From: Proales similis
Lineage: Eukaryota; Rotifera; Eurotatoria; Ploima; Proalidae
NCBI GenBank assembly: GCA_019059635.1
Contig: JAGVRJ010000005.1
Location: 1,302,001 to 1,366,000, forward strand
DNA: 64,000 nt
Reading direction: 5' to 3'
Positions 33,131-44,800 of this stretch are shown here, one piece after another. Made by a program: the position numbers and the translations under genes. The first letter of the stretch is position 1; each line of letters starts with the position of its first letter. The notes below the pieces were generated by a model, which did not search any database, was not told the origin of the DNA, and saw nothing but the letters and a program-made list of their open reading frames with translations.

Positions 33131-33275
33131 GCTTGTTTTAACCGGTGCTTCTTCCTTCTTGCTGATAGGCGACTTCTTCATTAAACATGCTTCTTTTCTT
33201 ACTCCTTTTTTTTCCTACTTCTAGAATTAACTTTAGCACCAGTTCGTTCAAGTTCGCTACCTTTTGTTTAAGAGA

Positions 33276-33307
33276 TTTATTTTGTCACCGAGATTCAGAC
33301 AAATAAA
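33276..33307. terminator. Crossed poly(A) signals of PEX11 and the SOCS-box gene
   Basis: A minus-strand AATAAA at 33276-33281 (for the gene ending at 33373) lies upstream, in plus coordinates, of a plus-strand AATAAA at 33302-33307 (for PEX11). If both are used the two mRNAs overlap in antisense by several tens of bases. Confidence 0.45.
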
Positions 33308-33372
33308 ACTAAAAAGAAATAACACAATAACAGAGAAATTAAGCAGAAGAAAATATGAGAAAGGGCAACTGT

Positions 33373-34797
33373 TCATGCGAAACGTTTGATCTGAAATAGC
33401 AAATGGGCCATTTCGGCTTCATAGTTCAAATAACTGGCCACACTTGCGGGTATAACAGTCTGATTTGACAGAATTTTCCTATTCGAACGACTGGCTGAGT
33501 TGAGTGCTTGTCTACTCAAACATTTGAGTGAAAGTGGAAACTCGAATTGAAGTTTTGATTTGAGAAAATAATTAGAACTTTTCAAATAGGACTGCTTTAA
33601 GCTCTCGCCCGTTTCTGATTTGATTAGAGGATACCGCTGACACTGGTCTCCAATAGACGGAGGTAGACCTGCCTCTTTCGACTCGTAGAAATTGGCAAAT
33701 TCAATGTAATGTGAATGCTTCACGAGGCCAATATCGACATAGGCCTTGAGAAGCACTGGCAATATTTCGCATATTTCCAGCTGATTGCGAGTGAATTGAA
33801 ATCGCAGCTCCGAACTAGACGACGGCCTACGATTTGAAACAGCTCTCTCCAAATGAAGAATCAAGTAAACAAATGTGAGCAAAAAGTTCAGGTAGCCAAT
33901 CGGGTCCGATTTATCGAGCTCGCTTTGAAATTTGTAGACAGCAATACAATTCCAAATGATGTTCTCTTTTAGATAACAAGAGATTGCCTCGTGACTGAGT
34001 CTAACCATGGGCCGATACGAATTTCTCAAAGTCTCAATGACCTTTAGTGTAATCTTGTCTAGCGCTCGAAGCTCAGAGCATTTAAGAATATCGAACAAGA
34101 GCGGAGTTAGAAACACGCTCACACAGTTTGGAATAAGATCAAAGCTTCGCAGCTTCCCTTCATTGAAAAGACTTGTTTGATCTGGTGCCAAGCTCTGACT
34201 TATTCGTCGAATGTTTTTATAATTGAATAAGTGCCCACGTTGAGTCTTAGCACCATCGTTGCTGTAAGAGCTGCCTCGGAACCGCCTCAGAGCAAACTGA
34301 TCGAACGGAGCTAGGACTCTATTCAGCTTGTTGTGTTCAATCAGGAACTTGAGCGTTTCTTTTTGTGTCAATATAAGAGTATCAAGCTCTCGCTCCTGAG
34401 CAAATTGATGATATCTGAAGTCAATAAAATTGTTCAAATCTAAAGCATTCGCAAGCGAGTCGGACAAGCTATTCTCAACTGAATCTGATGAACATGGGGA
34501 GTCCGGGTACTGCAAGTATGGCTCAACTAGACCAATTTGGTTTTCAGGCTCTTTTTTCAGTCTTTTTTCTTTCTGTCTGTTTGAACTGCATGCTTCGTCT
34601 GGTGGAGTCTTTTTCTTATTGTGCGAGGCGTACTCTAGCCATTGACCAACGTTCACCGGCTCTGTTTCGATTTTTGTCAGTTCGATGTGTTTGCTGCTTG
34701 AAAACGTTGATTTGAGGCGAAGCTTCTTGTGCAAGTAAATCGTGTCCTCTGGGTGCTGGCGCTTACCATCTTGGTCTGACTTGCGTTTACCTTCCAT
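33373..34797 (-). CDS. SOCS-box protein of unknown family, 474 aa, single exon
   Basis: Start ATG at 34797 follows an in-frame TGA 15 nt upstream, so the single exon appears complete. Residues 421-460 fit a SOCS box: PLSLKCLSRQALNS, a short linker, then VIPASVASYLNYE, the Leu-Cys BC-box followed by the Leu-Pro-x-x-Leu-like end. SOCS boxes recruit elongin B/C and cullin-5 to form ubiquitin ligases, so the protein is probably a substrate receptor. The substrate-binding part (residues about 120-420) is alpha-helical and I do not recognise it: no ankyrin, WD40, SPRY or SH2 pattern is visible. The first 110 residues are basic and Ser-rich, likely disordered and nuclear. Confidence 0.65.
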   Translation of the reverse strand: MEGKRKSDQDGKRQHPEDTIYLHKKLRLKSTFSSSKHIELTKIETEPVNVGQWLEYASHNKKKTPPDEACSSNRQKEKRLKKEPENQIGLVEPYLQYPDSPCSSDSVENSLSDSLANALDLNNFIDFRYHQFAQERELDTLILTQKETLKFLIEHNKLNRVLAPFDQFALRRFRGSSYSNDGAKTQRGHLFNYKNIRRISQSLAPDQTSLFNEGKLRSFDLIPNCVSVFLTPLLFDILKCSELRALDKITLKVIETLRNSYRPMVRLSHEAISCYLKENIIWNCIAVYKFQSELDKSDPIGYLNFLLTFVYLILHLERAVSNRRPSSSSELRFQFTRNQLEICEILPVLLKAYVDIGLVKHSHYIEFANFYESKEAGLPPSIGDQCQRYPLIKSETGESLKQSYLKSSNYFLKSKLQFEFPLSLKCLSRQALNSASRSNRKILSNQTVIPASVASYLNYEAEMAHLLFQIKRFA

Positions 34798-35591
34798 TCG
34801 AAATTTTGTTCAATTCGGCTTCAGCAACTCGGCTAGGATGGCTTCTAAGCATTCATCATTCTGCTTGGGCTCATCGCTCTTAATACAAAAAGAAAAGGTA
34901 ATCTGATCAATTTTATCGAATTATGCTTTTCAACAATTGGTTTTTTGCCTGCTTAGAAAATAACAACGAAACTAGCAGGGCTTGAACGATTATGGCATAA
35001 TTTATGAATAAGTCGATGGTGGCATGCAGTTCTTATTTACTTTTTGACGACGTGAAACAGCCACAGGGTAAAACAAAGAAACAGAAATTTTCTGATGTTC
35101 ATCATGTTTGAATGATAAAGAGTGGCCTTATAAAGTCCAATGTCTGCTTTTTAAGTTTCCAAGATTAGTATGATACTAGGATTCCAAGATTGGTCGACTC
35201 TAAAAGAATCCAGTGAAATGAAGAAGAGCAAACCAGATAATTTTTGCTCAAATTTGTGTCAAACTTAAATTGAGTATGGATAGCGAGACTTTGAGAATAA
35301 TGAACTCGCTTTTGACTCGCTTCATTTAACTCGAGTATTTTAAATTATAGCCCTCGAACTTGAGAGTCTGTCAAGTGACTGAACTGGCAAATATTTTATT
35401 GACGGGCGAAAGAAATTTTCAAAAATAGAAGGGAATAGGCGACGGAACAGAACAAGAATTTGGGTTTAGAATTCAGAGGAAGAGAAGAAGCACGAAATAA
35501 AAACCCAATTTTGGGGCCAAGGAGTCGCTGGTAAATACGAAGAGAGTAGACGCGCAATGCCATTTTGGTTTAAATTCAATGAAGAGAAATT
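34798..35591. other. Intergenic region, SOCS-box gene promoter and ankyrin-GH20 3' end
   Basis: About 790 bp between two minus-strand genes. No supportable coding sequence; AT-rich with no named motif. Confidence 0.5.
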
Positions 35592-38500
35592 TTAATTTGC
35601 GAATAAAGAAACATTATCATCCGAGTCGTTAACAAAATAAGAGCTACTTTGGGTGGAGAGCGATACGGATCTTAGCTTGGCGCTCGGCTGCTTGTTTTTA
35701 TGCGGCCTGTAGTCGACCAGGTCTACAAGATTGGCCTCTTCTTGATCGGCAAGCAGTCTATCAAGAAGTGGTGCACAGTACGATTGAAGGTAGTTGTTCA
35801 CACTCTCCTCGTGGTAGATGGTTATCAGAACGCGTTTCATTTCCGCTCGAATGCCCAAAATTCTTTTGAAAGAAGCCAGTTTGAACATTAATGAAGATAA
35901 ATGAAGTAGAAGACTACTCACTGGTTGGCAAGGTCGGTTCTCACAGTCTTATTGACGTTTGCTATTCCGATATTAATCACATTTAAGCCAACCATGCGAT
36001 GGGAATTGGTTGGCTGGCGCATGCCGCAGTTGAAAAGAGTGATCAGGTACCTGAAAAGAAATAATTTCATTAATTTGATTGCGCCATTCGAAGCAATTTG
36101 AAAAGTGCCAACTTGAATAAACTCAAAGAGACTTCCATAGCGAGAAGAACTTCTTTGAACAGGTCGTTCACTGGCGATTCAAAAGACGCTTTCAGCTTAG
36201 ACTGCTGCGCCCTGATGTGGAAAAGTCCTCGCTGTAAATCAAAGACCAATCAAATAAGTTCATAAAATGGCTTTATAGGCTGATGGTGCCACTTACACGG
36301 AAAAATGACTTGTCCAAATTGTCCAGTTCAATTTCGTCTGGGTTTGTGATCAAGCGAGAAAAAGCCGAGCCATCATCAAAAGGCAAATTTAGAAAATCTG
36401 TCAATCGTTCGATGATTAGACAATATCCATCCAGATTTGATTAAATGAGCTCAAGGACAACCTTTTTTGCTGTTGATTAGACGAGTCAAGTAGGTTTCTA
36501 GATGAGCCAGTTCAAGCATGACAGCTCCGATGTCTCCATCAGAGTCATTTATAAGTCCATGAGCGGTGAGCACTTTGGGCAATGACTGCTTAACCTCGTT
36601 CATTTCCAGACGTGTGTTCCACGTTAGACCGGCAAACATCAGTATTGAATTCAGGTTGAACGCAAACGGATTTCTGCACAGCGAGCCATTGAAGCAGCAC
36701 AATAGCAGTCCAGATGGATGATCTATAGGCACGCGGTTAACTGCATCGTAGATATTATTGAGACATCCGTCCGCGCATCCCATTACACTTGAAAGAGCAG
36801 AGAGTGTGATGATTGAGAGTCAAAGTGTGCAGTGGAAGGAGAGAAAGCCAACCTATTCCAATTGGACGAGCCTACACAGTAGAAGAACGGGCGGCTAGAT
36901 AAGTATAGACCAGTCGCTTTAGAGGCAAAGTCGTGACCGGACTTGAGGCCGTAATCCATGAGAACCACACGATCGATCTTTTCAAGCTCTTGTCGGGTCT
37001 CATTGTCTTCTGTGTGCAGCAAGTACGAACAAATCATCATAAATTGATCGTTGCTCAAACCAAATGGGTTTTTGTTCTCACAGCATGTCAGCATGCCAGA
37101 GAGTCGCGGTCCCAGATTGATGAACTTGGCCTTGTCAAACAATGCCAAATACTGCTTGATGTCGGAAAGGACTTCCTCAATCTGCGCCACGTCATTGCCA
37201 ATCTCGATCGCAGGCACAACGTCCAAGCTTACGTCGTGACAGAATTTCATCAGACCAAACCAATTTCTAAATTCACATGTTTTAATTCATTCAATTCAGT
37301 TTCGCTTTGATCCAATGCTTACTTTATGTAGTGAAACCATTGTCGCCGCTGCTCTGCAATTTGATTTGTAGTAAACTTCACATAAAAGTGCACCTGATTC
37401 AGTTTGTAGTAGGTGATCATTTGTAAAATGGCCAACAGCTTCTCATACTGAAAGTAAAATCCCTGAGAGAAATCGATCAGCACTGCCCGGTATTTCAAGT
37501 CGCTGAAATCATAAATCTTAAAGAGAGGGCACATTTAAAAGAACGGTCTAATAAGAAGGCGATATTTTTTTTTTAAATTACCCGCATGCTCGGTATCGCC
37601 CGTCTGATGTAATTCTTGGTGAGTTGAATAAAACTGAAAAATGCATATTGAAGGGCAGTGGTGTCAGCAGCGTTTATTTCAATCTTTTTGGCTGTCACCA
37701 GAATAGAGTAGGCGTTTTCGCGTTGAAATAGCGAGCTCTCAATAGACACGCTCACATGCGGAGTGCTCAGTGGCTTGTGGAGACAATGAAAAGTGTAGCC
37801 GCTGAACGCACTCGCCAGTTTGTTTATCAAGTCCATGTACGCGTAGGTGTTTGGTGGTTTGAAGAAAATCGGTATCGGCTGGCCGATGAAGTTTTGAAGC
37901 GGAAAAGAATGCTCTGGCAGGTCGCTGATTATACTCAGCTGTTGAGGCTTTGGCCATATGCATGGCTCATTTCGCTCTGGCTCCTCTTCTGTGCACCAGC
38001 TGGAGAACTTCTCGAACTCTGTACTGAAATTGCTATGGCTGGTCTCACTCGGATGCCTTAATTTCTCAGTCTGCTCTCTGAGATTTCCATACACCGAACT
38101 GGCCGCTTTCTCATGAACATGCTCATCGATCTGCTTACTCACAGGCGATGTCGGAATGCTTGGTGGAAGTGAAGAGAGGTCGTTCAGGAACTCTTTGATG
38201 AGCTTGTAGATCTCAGGTTCGTCCCGAGCCCTTGCATTTGCCAAGTCGTAGGCGCTGGCATCTTTAAAAGGGCCCTGTGTGCCTCTGATGTGAGTTGGAT
38301 CGGCTTTGTAAAGCAAAAGAGTTTCTACAATGCGAAGCGTCTCCTCTTTGTTGCCGGCTCTTTGCACACACAAGTGTAGTGGCGTCGCACCAAGTGAATT
38401 AGTTTGATTCACTTCGGCGCCGTTATCGAGAAGAAGTCGAACAATTTGCTCATTGGAATACATTGCAGCCCAGTGTAAAAAGGTGTTGGCTTCGGGCAAA

Positions 38501-39066
38501 TTTATTCCATCAGCAGGCTCAATGTTCAGCTCGAAACCGGAGGCGACGAACAAATTGACGGCATGTGCATTGTTTTGATTGATCGCCTGCATCAAGCATT
38601 CGGCCATCAATTGCTTCATTTGTCGATAGCCGGCTTGGTCAGTTTCTTTTAGATCCTGAACGGCCTGTGTGAGACTTTTATTATTGGCTAGGTCGGCCAG
38701 GCCTGGATCCGCGCCCATGCTAAGCAGTGCTCGAATCAAATCGCGGTCTCTCATGCGAAAGGCCATCATCAATGGACTGGTCGTGTTGTTCTCGCAGAAA
38801 TTACTGTTGAAAAAGTATTTAACTTCGTCGTCTGGTGCAACTGAAGTTGGGATAAAATTAAAATGCATTTGTGTTAAACGCCGTTGATTTCTTTATTTAC
38901 CTTTGAACCATTCGTTGAGTAACGAGATGACAATGTCAACCCGACGATGCATAACTGCATCGTAGAGATTCTTCTGAATAAGTTCCATGTGATTGTTAGC
39001 GGAATCATTTGCGTCAGATTGACCGTCATTCGAGGGAGCTTGCTTTCGACTCAGAAACGAGAACAT
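35592..39066 (-). CDS. Ankyrin-repeat protein fused to a GH20-like hexosaminidase barrel without catalytic acids, 992 aa, 9 exons
   Basis: Exons: 39066-38901, 38840-37582, 37516-37323, 37266-36853, 36787-36462, 36397-36297, 36231-36113, 36050-35922, 35862-35592 (2979 nt, in frame). Residues about 30-280 hold ankyrin repeats (SPLMMAFRMRDRDLIRALLS, NTFLHWAAMYSNEQIVRLLL, TPLHLCVQ). From about 400 on the sequence follows family-20 beta-N-acetylhexosaminidases: an alpha/beta lead-in (YSILVTAKKIEINA), barrel strand 1 (YRAVLIDFSQGF), VVPAIEI, and FFYCVGSSNWN near 670, which is aligned with the FYVCPGTSSWN block of bacterial GH20. The GH20 catalytic Asp-Glu in HxGGDE is replaced (FINLGPRLSG, residues 588-597). 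So the barrel is probably a binding or scaffold domain. There is no signal peptide, so it is cytosolic. The C-terminal 200 residues are helical, as in GH20 tails. Confidence 0.72.
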
Positions 39067-40288
39067 GATTTCAGCCGATGATTATGCCTGATAAGAACTT
39101 TTCAGTCTGCCTTGTTTCGATTTAAATTTATCAGGTCCAAACACATGCCAAAGTGCCCACGTTTCTAAAATTGGGTTCGAGAATTATCGCCTAGGCAAAA
39201 AAATTATTTCTGAGTTTTTGTGACAAAAATATGCGGTGCGCGCGCGCTTATAGTTAATAGTATGAGAACATAATCGTAATGCATGAACAATTGGACGCCA
39301 ACGACAACGACGACGGCCACGATGAAGATGAAAACAATAATGACGATGGCGGTGTTGCTCGTCATAGCCAGTCACTAAATTCAAGCTTTCTTTCTTCAAT
39401 TTATAGCTAAAATTGAAATATTTTATGCAGAAAATTCGAGCCGATTGGTGCAGAAAATTTTCAACCTTCTTGACTCCTTCTGTGAAAGAAACGAGTGAGT
39501 CTCATATGAAAAAATGAAATTGCTTCTTGCGCTTGCTCCATAATGGTGAACTGTCTCTGGCCTGGATTTTTTGCCAAATCAGCGCAGCGTTCCAGATAAT
39601 AGGCGGCCGTGGCCGCTTGAATGTTCTCACGCTTTGATATAAAATGATTTTAAGATGAAAAAAGAAAATTGAAATTTGAATAATTCTCTTTTTGGCAACA
39701 ATGTGTGACATCAAAAATCAAAAGCCCTAGTCAATATGCTTTCAAGCATTCGAGTTTGACGAGGCGAGAAGATTCATTCTCTGACTATTGCGTAAGCTTT
39801 CTGGGCTGGCCTAAGAAGATTTTGATTAGATTCAAGCCGAGTTTGGATCTTGATTTTATTTTTGAAACGAGTAAATATTTGAGACCAAAAGAACAGCGAC
39901 AAAAAAAAAAAAACCAAAAGAAAGAGGACAACAAGAACCAGAAGACGGAAATAAAGAGCAAACCAGAGAGGTTTATTCATCGAACGATGGTAATTAATAA
40001 ATAGATAGGATGAGGAGAGAAAGTGAAAATATTCATGATCAACACTCAACTTTGATTCAAACTTTGAATGTTTGTACAAAAGATTAACTTGAAACTAATA
40101 TAAACTCAGCTCAAAAGGCACTAATGTGTGCCAGTTTTATGGTTTTCACGAGTTTGTGTGCTCGAATTTGAAGATTGTCTGGACATTGATGAAGAAGGTC
40201 AAGAAAATCAGAAAAATTAAAAAAAAAAAAAACACCGCCTTAACGCGTTTAGATGTCATTCGGAGGCACCTAACCGTTGTTGTCGTTA
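39067..40288. other. Intergenic region between ankyrin-GH20 gene and RING-LTD gene
   Basis: About 1.2 kb, AT-rich, with long A runs at about 39900-39913 and 40219-40232. No supportable gene; open frames here are low-complexity. Confidence 0.55.
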
Positions 40289-41832
40289 TTAATTGGTTTT
40301 CTTAAAGCTCGCCTTCTCCTCTCCGTATTCGTTTTCGAGGCGAATAAATATCTCCTGAGAGCCGTAGGTCCAATTTTCAATGTCGTACAGAATGAGCTCG
40401 TTCTCTATTCGCTCTTCCAGATCGCTGTTGTTCAGATTCGACTCGTCGCCCGTGTCCTTGTGGTCACTGCTCAGATAGAACGAGTTGCTAGGCGATTTAG
40501 AGGACGAGGCAAGCGACGATGTTGACGACGTTTCAGATGAACGATCAGATATGGCCAATTTCGAGCTCTTGCTAAGCATGCTTCTGCTGCTAGCCCAGAG
40601 CTTCACACTCTGCTTTGATTTAAGGACGAAATTTTCCGGAAATTTGAACGTACTCTTTCTCACGCTGCCAATGCAATGAGTCAGCGTCCAGTTGGTCATG
40701 TCTACGTCATTTCTCTTGCTCGTGTTTTCAATAAGTAAGTAATCACCTTCCATGGAGCATTCGCTTATGCTTATTGGGCCCTTGGCGGTTCGCTGAGCGC
40801 TCATGTTCTGCGGAGCGCGCTGCACAACCACACCAATTGATTCTTTAGACGGCATCTTCTCGCAAGGCTGAAACGAAAGCTCGCCAATTGAATAATTCGA
40901 ATTGAATATAATCTCAGTCTCGTTCCAGAGCCGTTTGTGCTCTTCGCACCGATTGCTTATTTCTTTCACATCTTCTTCTTTTATGTCCGGCTTCATTAGC
41001 TCGTCGAGTGACTCGTTCACAAATTGAAACAGATTTGCGTTTGTCTCGGTGAACTCGGGCGGCACTGAGCGCAGGATCCTTTTGGTCAAAAAAAAGAAGA
41101 AAAATCGATAAATTAACGGTTTTAGATTCAACGGTCACTTTTTCACTTACGAAAGTCGATTGGCTTTAAACTCGTCTATTTGAGTGTGAAACTCATATTC
41201 GAGATCGCGCAAATGCTCGATTGTCTTCTCAATATGCTCGCTGACTTGACGTTTTTTCTCGCTGATTAATTCGTAGAGGCGATCTTCACTTTGCTGATAT
41301 TTATCTTTTGAAAGCAAGAAACCAGTAGAAATAGAATTGAAAGGCTTTAGAAAAATACAGAACAAGACTCACCAGTAAAGTCAACAAGGCGTCCTTTGAG
41401 CTCTTCAAGCGAGCGAACCGTTTCCTTGTAGGTGGCGCCACGGTCGATCTCCACTGTTGGTATGCATTGAATGTCAGCGACAAACAAGTTTTTTGGCAAA
41501 GTGTCCACCGCTTGACTGGTAACTGTTTGAAGTGAATTGCATCTTATGCAGCGAATTGTAGAATATCGATTCATTTTAACCAAACACGGCAGGCAGTAGG
41601 TGTGACCGCAGTTCAAGAGGCGAGGGTCTCGATAGGGGCTGTTACAGAACAAACAATGAAGAAGATTAAGAACTGACTCGGTGCTAAACACCTTGTATAG
41701 GCCATTTCCGTTGCTCATCATCAGCGCCCGGCTGGCGACTAGAGCGCCAGAGCTGTTGCTGTGGCCGTTCTCATTCATTTTTGGTAATTGGCTACTGGCC
41801 GCTTGGTAAGCGCCTGCTTTCGTGTGCAGCAT
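40289..41832 (-). CDS. RING finger, coiled coil and lamin tail domain protein, 467 aa, 3 exons
   Basis: Exons 41832-41373, 41304-41151, 41078-40289 (1404 nt). Residues 60-98 are a C3HC4 RING (C60, C63, C75, H77, C80, C83, C95, C98), typical of ubiquitin E3 ligases. Residues about 130-270 are helical and largely coiled coil, with no B-box. Residues 305-465 match a lamin tail domain, the Ig-like fold of nuclear lamins: ISISECSMEGDYLLIENTS, then DMTNWTL, FPENFVLKSKQSVKLWAS, and after a Ser-rich insert NWTYGSQEIFIRLENEYGEE. The loop insert of about 55 residues lies between the WAS strand and the final strands. There is no lamin rod, no CaaX box and no membrane segment. A role at the nuclear periphery or in cytoskeletal ubiquitination is inference. 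I do not know a family with this exact layout. Confidence 0.75.
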
Positions 41833-44800
41833 TTCTCGCCACCAAATGCACTGGGTCGGTCAGTGTTTGTTTGTCTGGTTGAATCCAATCGAGCCGAAAT
41901 CTGCAATAAATAGTAAAAGAGAAACACTTATAAATCAGGCGATCTAAATAACGAGGACCATTCTAATCTCTGACTCAGGTGGTTGCAACAAGAACACCAT
42001 AGGCATTGATGCGGCATTAAAAATCCACGCGTCGATGAGCGCTTCTAATCCCAATTTTGAAAAAAAAAAAACTAAAGAAACTAAACAACAACAAAAAATT
42101 TGTACACCACCAAACTTGTACGAATGCATAATAATCGTCATCCTTAATTGGACGATGACGAAACAGCTGAGTGATTTTCGCTTTGAAATGATTAATTGAT
42201 GTGAAATAAACTAATGGAATAAAGATATTTATTTTCTCCCTTTCTCTCTCCCTCAGTCGTTTGTCGCTCTCTTGTGTCTCATTGAAAAATGATTTAAGAG
42301 ACAAGCACCTGGTTGAAGTTCTTAATCAGCTGAGTCAATTTGCTGAAAAAGCATGAATCTTGCTCGCAGCGAAGGGAGAGACATCGAGAAAAGCCACAGA
42401 AGAATGACAAAAATGAGCGAAGAATAATTGTCATCTGAACGCTGCAAGACGAAGGCATAAACTAGCAATCATTCGTGCGCTAATGAATTAAGCCTAAAAC
42501 TAGGCAGGCGACCAGCCGACTCACCCGATTGGTCCAATTCAATCATTTCAAATTATGCAAGTGAAAAGTAAACCCTTCCAGAAAAAAGAGGTAGAGAGAA
42601 GAAAGAGGTCAAATACACTTGAACTAGTCGCACGGTTGTTAGTTGTGCAATTTTGGTCTAAGCCGCCGTGGCTTATTTGGAGCCAGTGGCCACTTGTGAG
42701 AAAGCAAACACGTCAAACGGATTAATGAGTTACGAGGCTGCATCACGTAGGAGATTCGCATCGACAACGAGTCAAAACTTTCGCTCATTCTTCTTTTATC
42801 TTCCTTTCTTGGGTGCTGAATTAATGAAAAGTCGGCGATAAACAGTTTAAGCTAGCCACTGACTGATCTCATGCAGTAAACAAATCTTTTAAAAGAAATT
42901 GAAATGCACAAACGAAGAGATGTGGACGACTTTGTGCCAGCTCATAAATACAAGTGAATCGTATAAGCAAGAAATCAAAATCCGTTCTGAAGAGTAAACA
43001 GTTGCGTGTAAAAGAGAACTTGAAGTAATACACAGTTTCCATAATTAAGAGAACAGGAGCGAAGGAGAAGAGGAGCATCAATCTATTGCACAACACCACA
43101 CAATGTGCTCGCAATAGAGAAACGTGCCCTATCTAACAGCAGCGAGTAATTTGTAATCGGCACCACGCACGCACTCCCACTCGTCCGCCCGCCCGCCCGC
43201 TTGCTTAGGTTCCTGATCAAATCAGCGGTTTGCGATAGTTTTTAATATCGACAAAAGCACGTAAACAAGCGCCTATTTGCTTAGCATTATGAACTGAGCT
43301 TTGAGTGCATATAGATCGGCGGTTTTGATAGATGCGTTAGACACCTGTGTTTACTTTGGGTCGCGAACTCTTAGCAGCGCGGGAAGCTGGATGCCACCAA
43401 ACTCTACCTTCTTGCTTATTCTCCTCCGGTTAAGCGGCACAAAAGCGCAGAATGCGGCCGAAAAATATGCTTAGTGAGAGGAACGTGAACGTTTCCACAG
43501 TGACATAAGCTCGCATCCGCCCGCCTTGGACAAATAGATATACGTTGATTAGTTGGCTCGAGTGGTCGCACTATGGCGACGTCTACCGTCAATTATGGCC
43601 TGCAAACCCGATCGAAATAACAAATCATAATTGGCATTGTATAGCCCACTTTCTCTTTAGCGATCACAAACTGCCAGTACTGCTCTCGCTGCACGCCTAC
43701 CTGATTTATCGGCTATATGAGTGGAATCGACTCGTTCGATTTGTAAAAGCACTCCAAACACACACACCCATCGGCAGGCCGTCGTTTCATCCAAGGAAGC
43801 AAATTTGATTTAATATCGGCTCTCAATATTTTCTTGTTTGGGCGTCATAAAATTCATAATTTTGGTGCATCTCGAAACGCTTGCCTAATTCAGCCAGACG
43901 CTCGCTTGCCGGCTGGCTGCCTGACTCGTCGGCTGCTCATAATCGCAAATTGGCATAGATAATAATAGAAGAACGTCGAAAAAAATATCTAGACACCATA
44001 TCCACCGCCGGGATGTGGCCGCCACAATAAATAGAAGCGAAAACTAAAAAAGAAAATAAACATCGTCGTTGGTCGAGTAGAATTCGACTCTAAATGCAAA
44101 CAAAGTCGGATGCTAGGGCTTTGCTTAAAATGCATCTGCTCGGAAGATAAATAATTTCCGAGTGCGAAACGTGATTGTGAATTAATATTCGTATCCGAAA
44201 GATCGACAAAGATAGCTTTAACCTGCGGCGTCGAAAAGAAAGAGAAAGTGAACAAGTTGGGGTCAACGATCTCAAGTGCACTCAAATGCGGGTCAGATAA
44301 AACAAAATGCGTCGTCAAGTTCGAACGTCAAAACTGAAATGATCACATCAAACTTGAATACGTGCATTCACTCATGCCTAAAGTTGGCCTGTTAGAATGA
44401 GGGAATCTCGGAGAAAGGAACGTAAAGCTAAAAAATTACACAACAACAGCTCTTTGCATGGACACTGTTTTGCGCCCCATTACAATGGATTAGAAATGCC
44501 CGCATTCATATTCATGACATTAAATACAAGCTGGGGCTTATTCGCTTGCATTCGAATGCTAGATCATAAAATAAAATGAAGAAGAGGCGAAGGGCCAAAG
44601 CTCTAAACGTATGTAGGCCGAATCTGCAGTGACATTTCATCCAGCGACTCATTCGCTTAAAAATAGAGCAGAACTTCCTCAAACATACGCAAATCGTTCA
44701 TATTGTATTCGTAGCGTAGTACGCTGTCGGCTCGCGAGTTGTCGTTTCAAAAAAAAAACAAGCGAACGGCTAACAAACGCTTGACCCAGTTTGTCAGTGA

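Noticed and set aside
35592-39066. GH84 O-GlcNAcase instead of GH20 for the barrel
   Set aside because: The GH84 catalytic Asp pair and EGFYGRPW start are absent, while the SSNWN block and strand order agree with GH20.
43545-43808. 87-codon plus-strand frame in the gene-poor region
   Set aside because: Has an ATG but no motif, no splice partners and no neighbouring coding signal.
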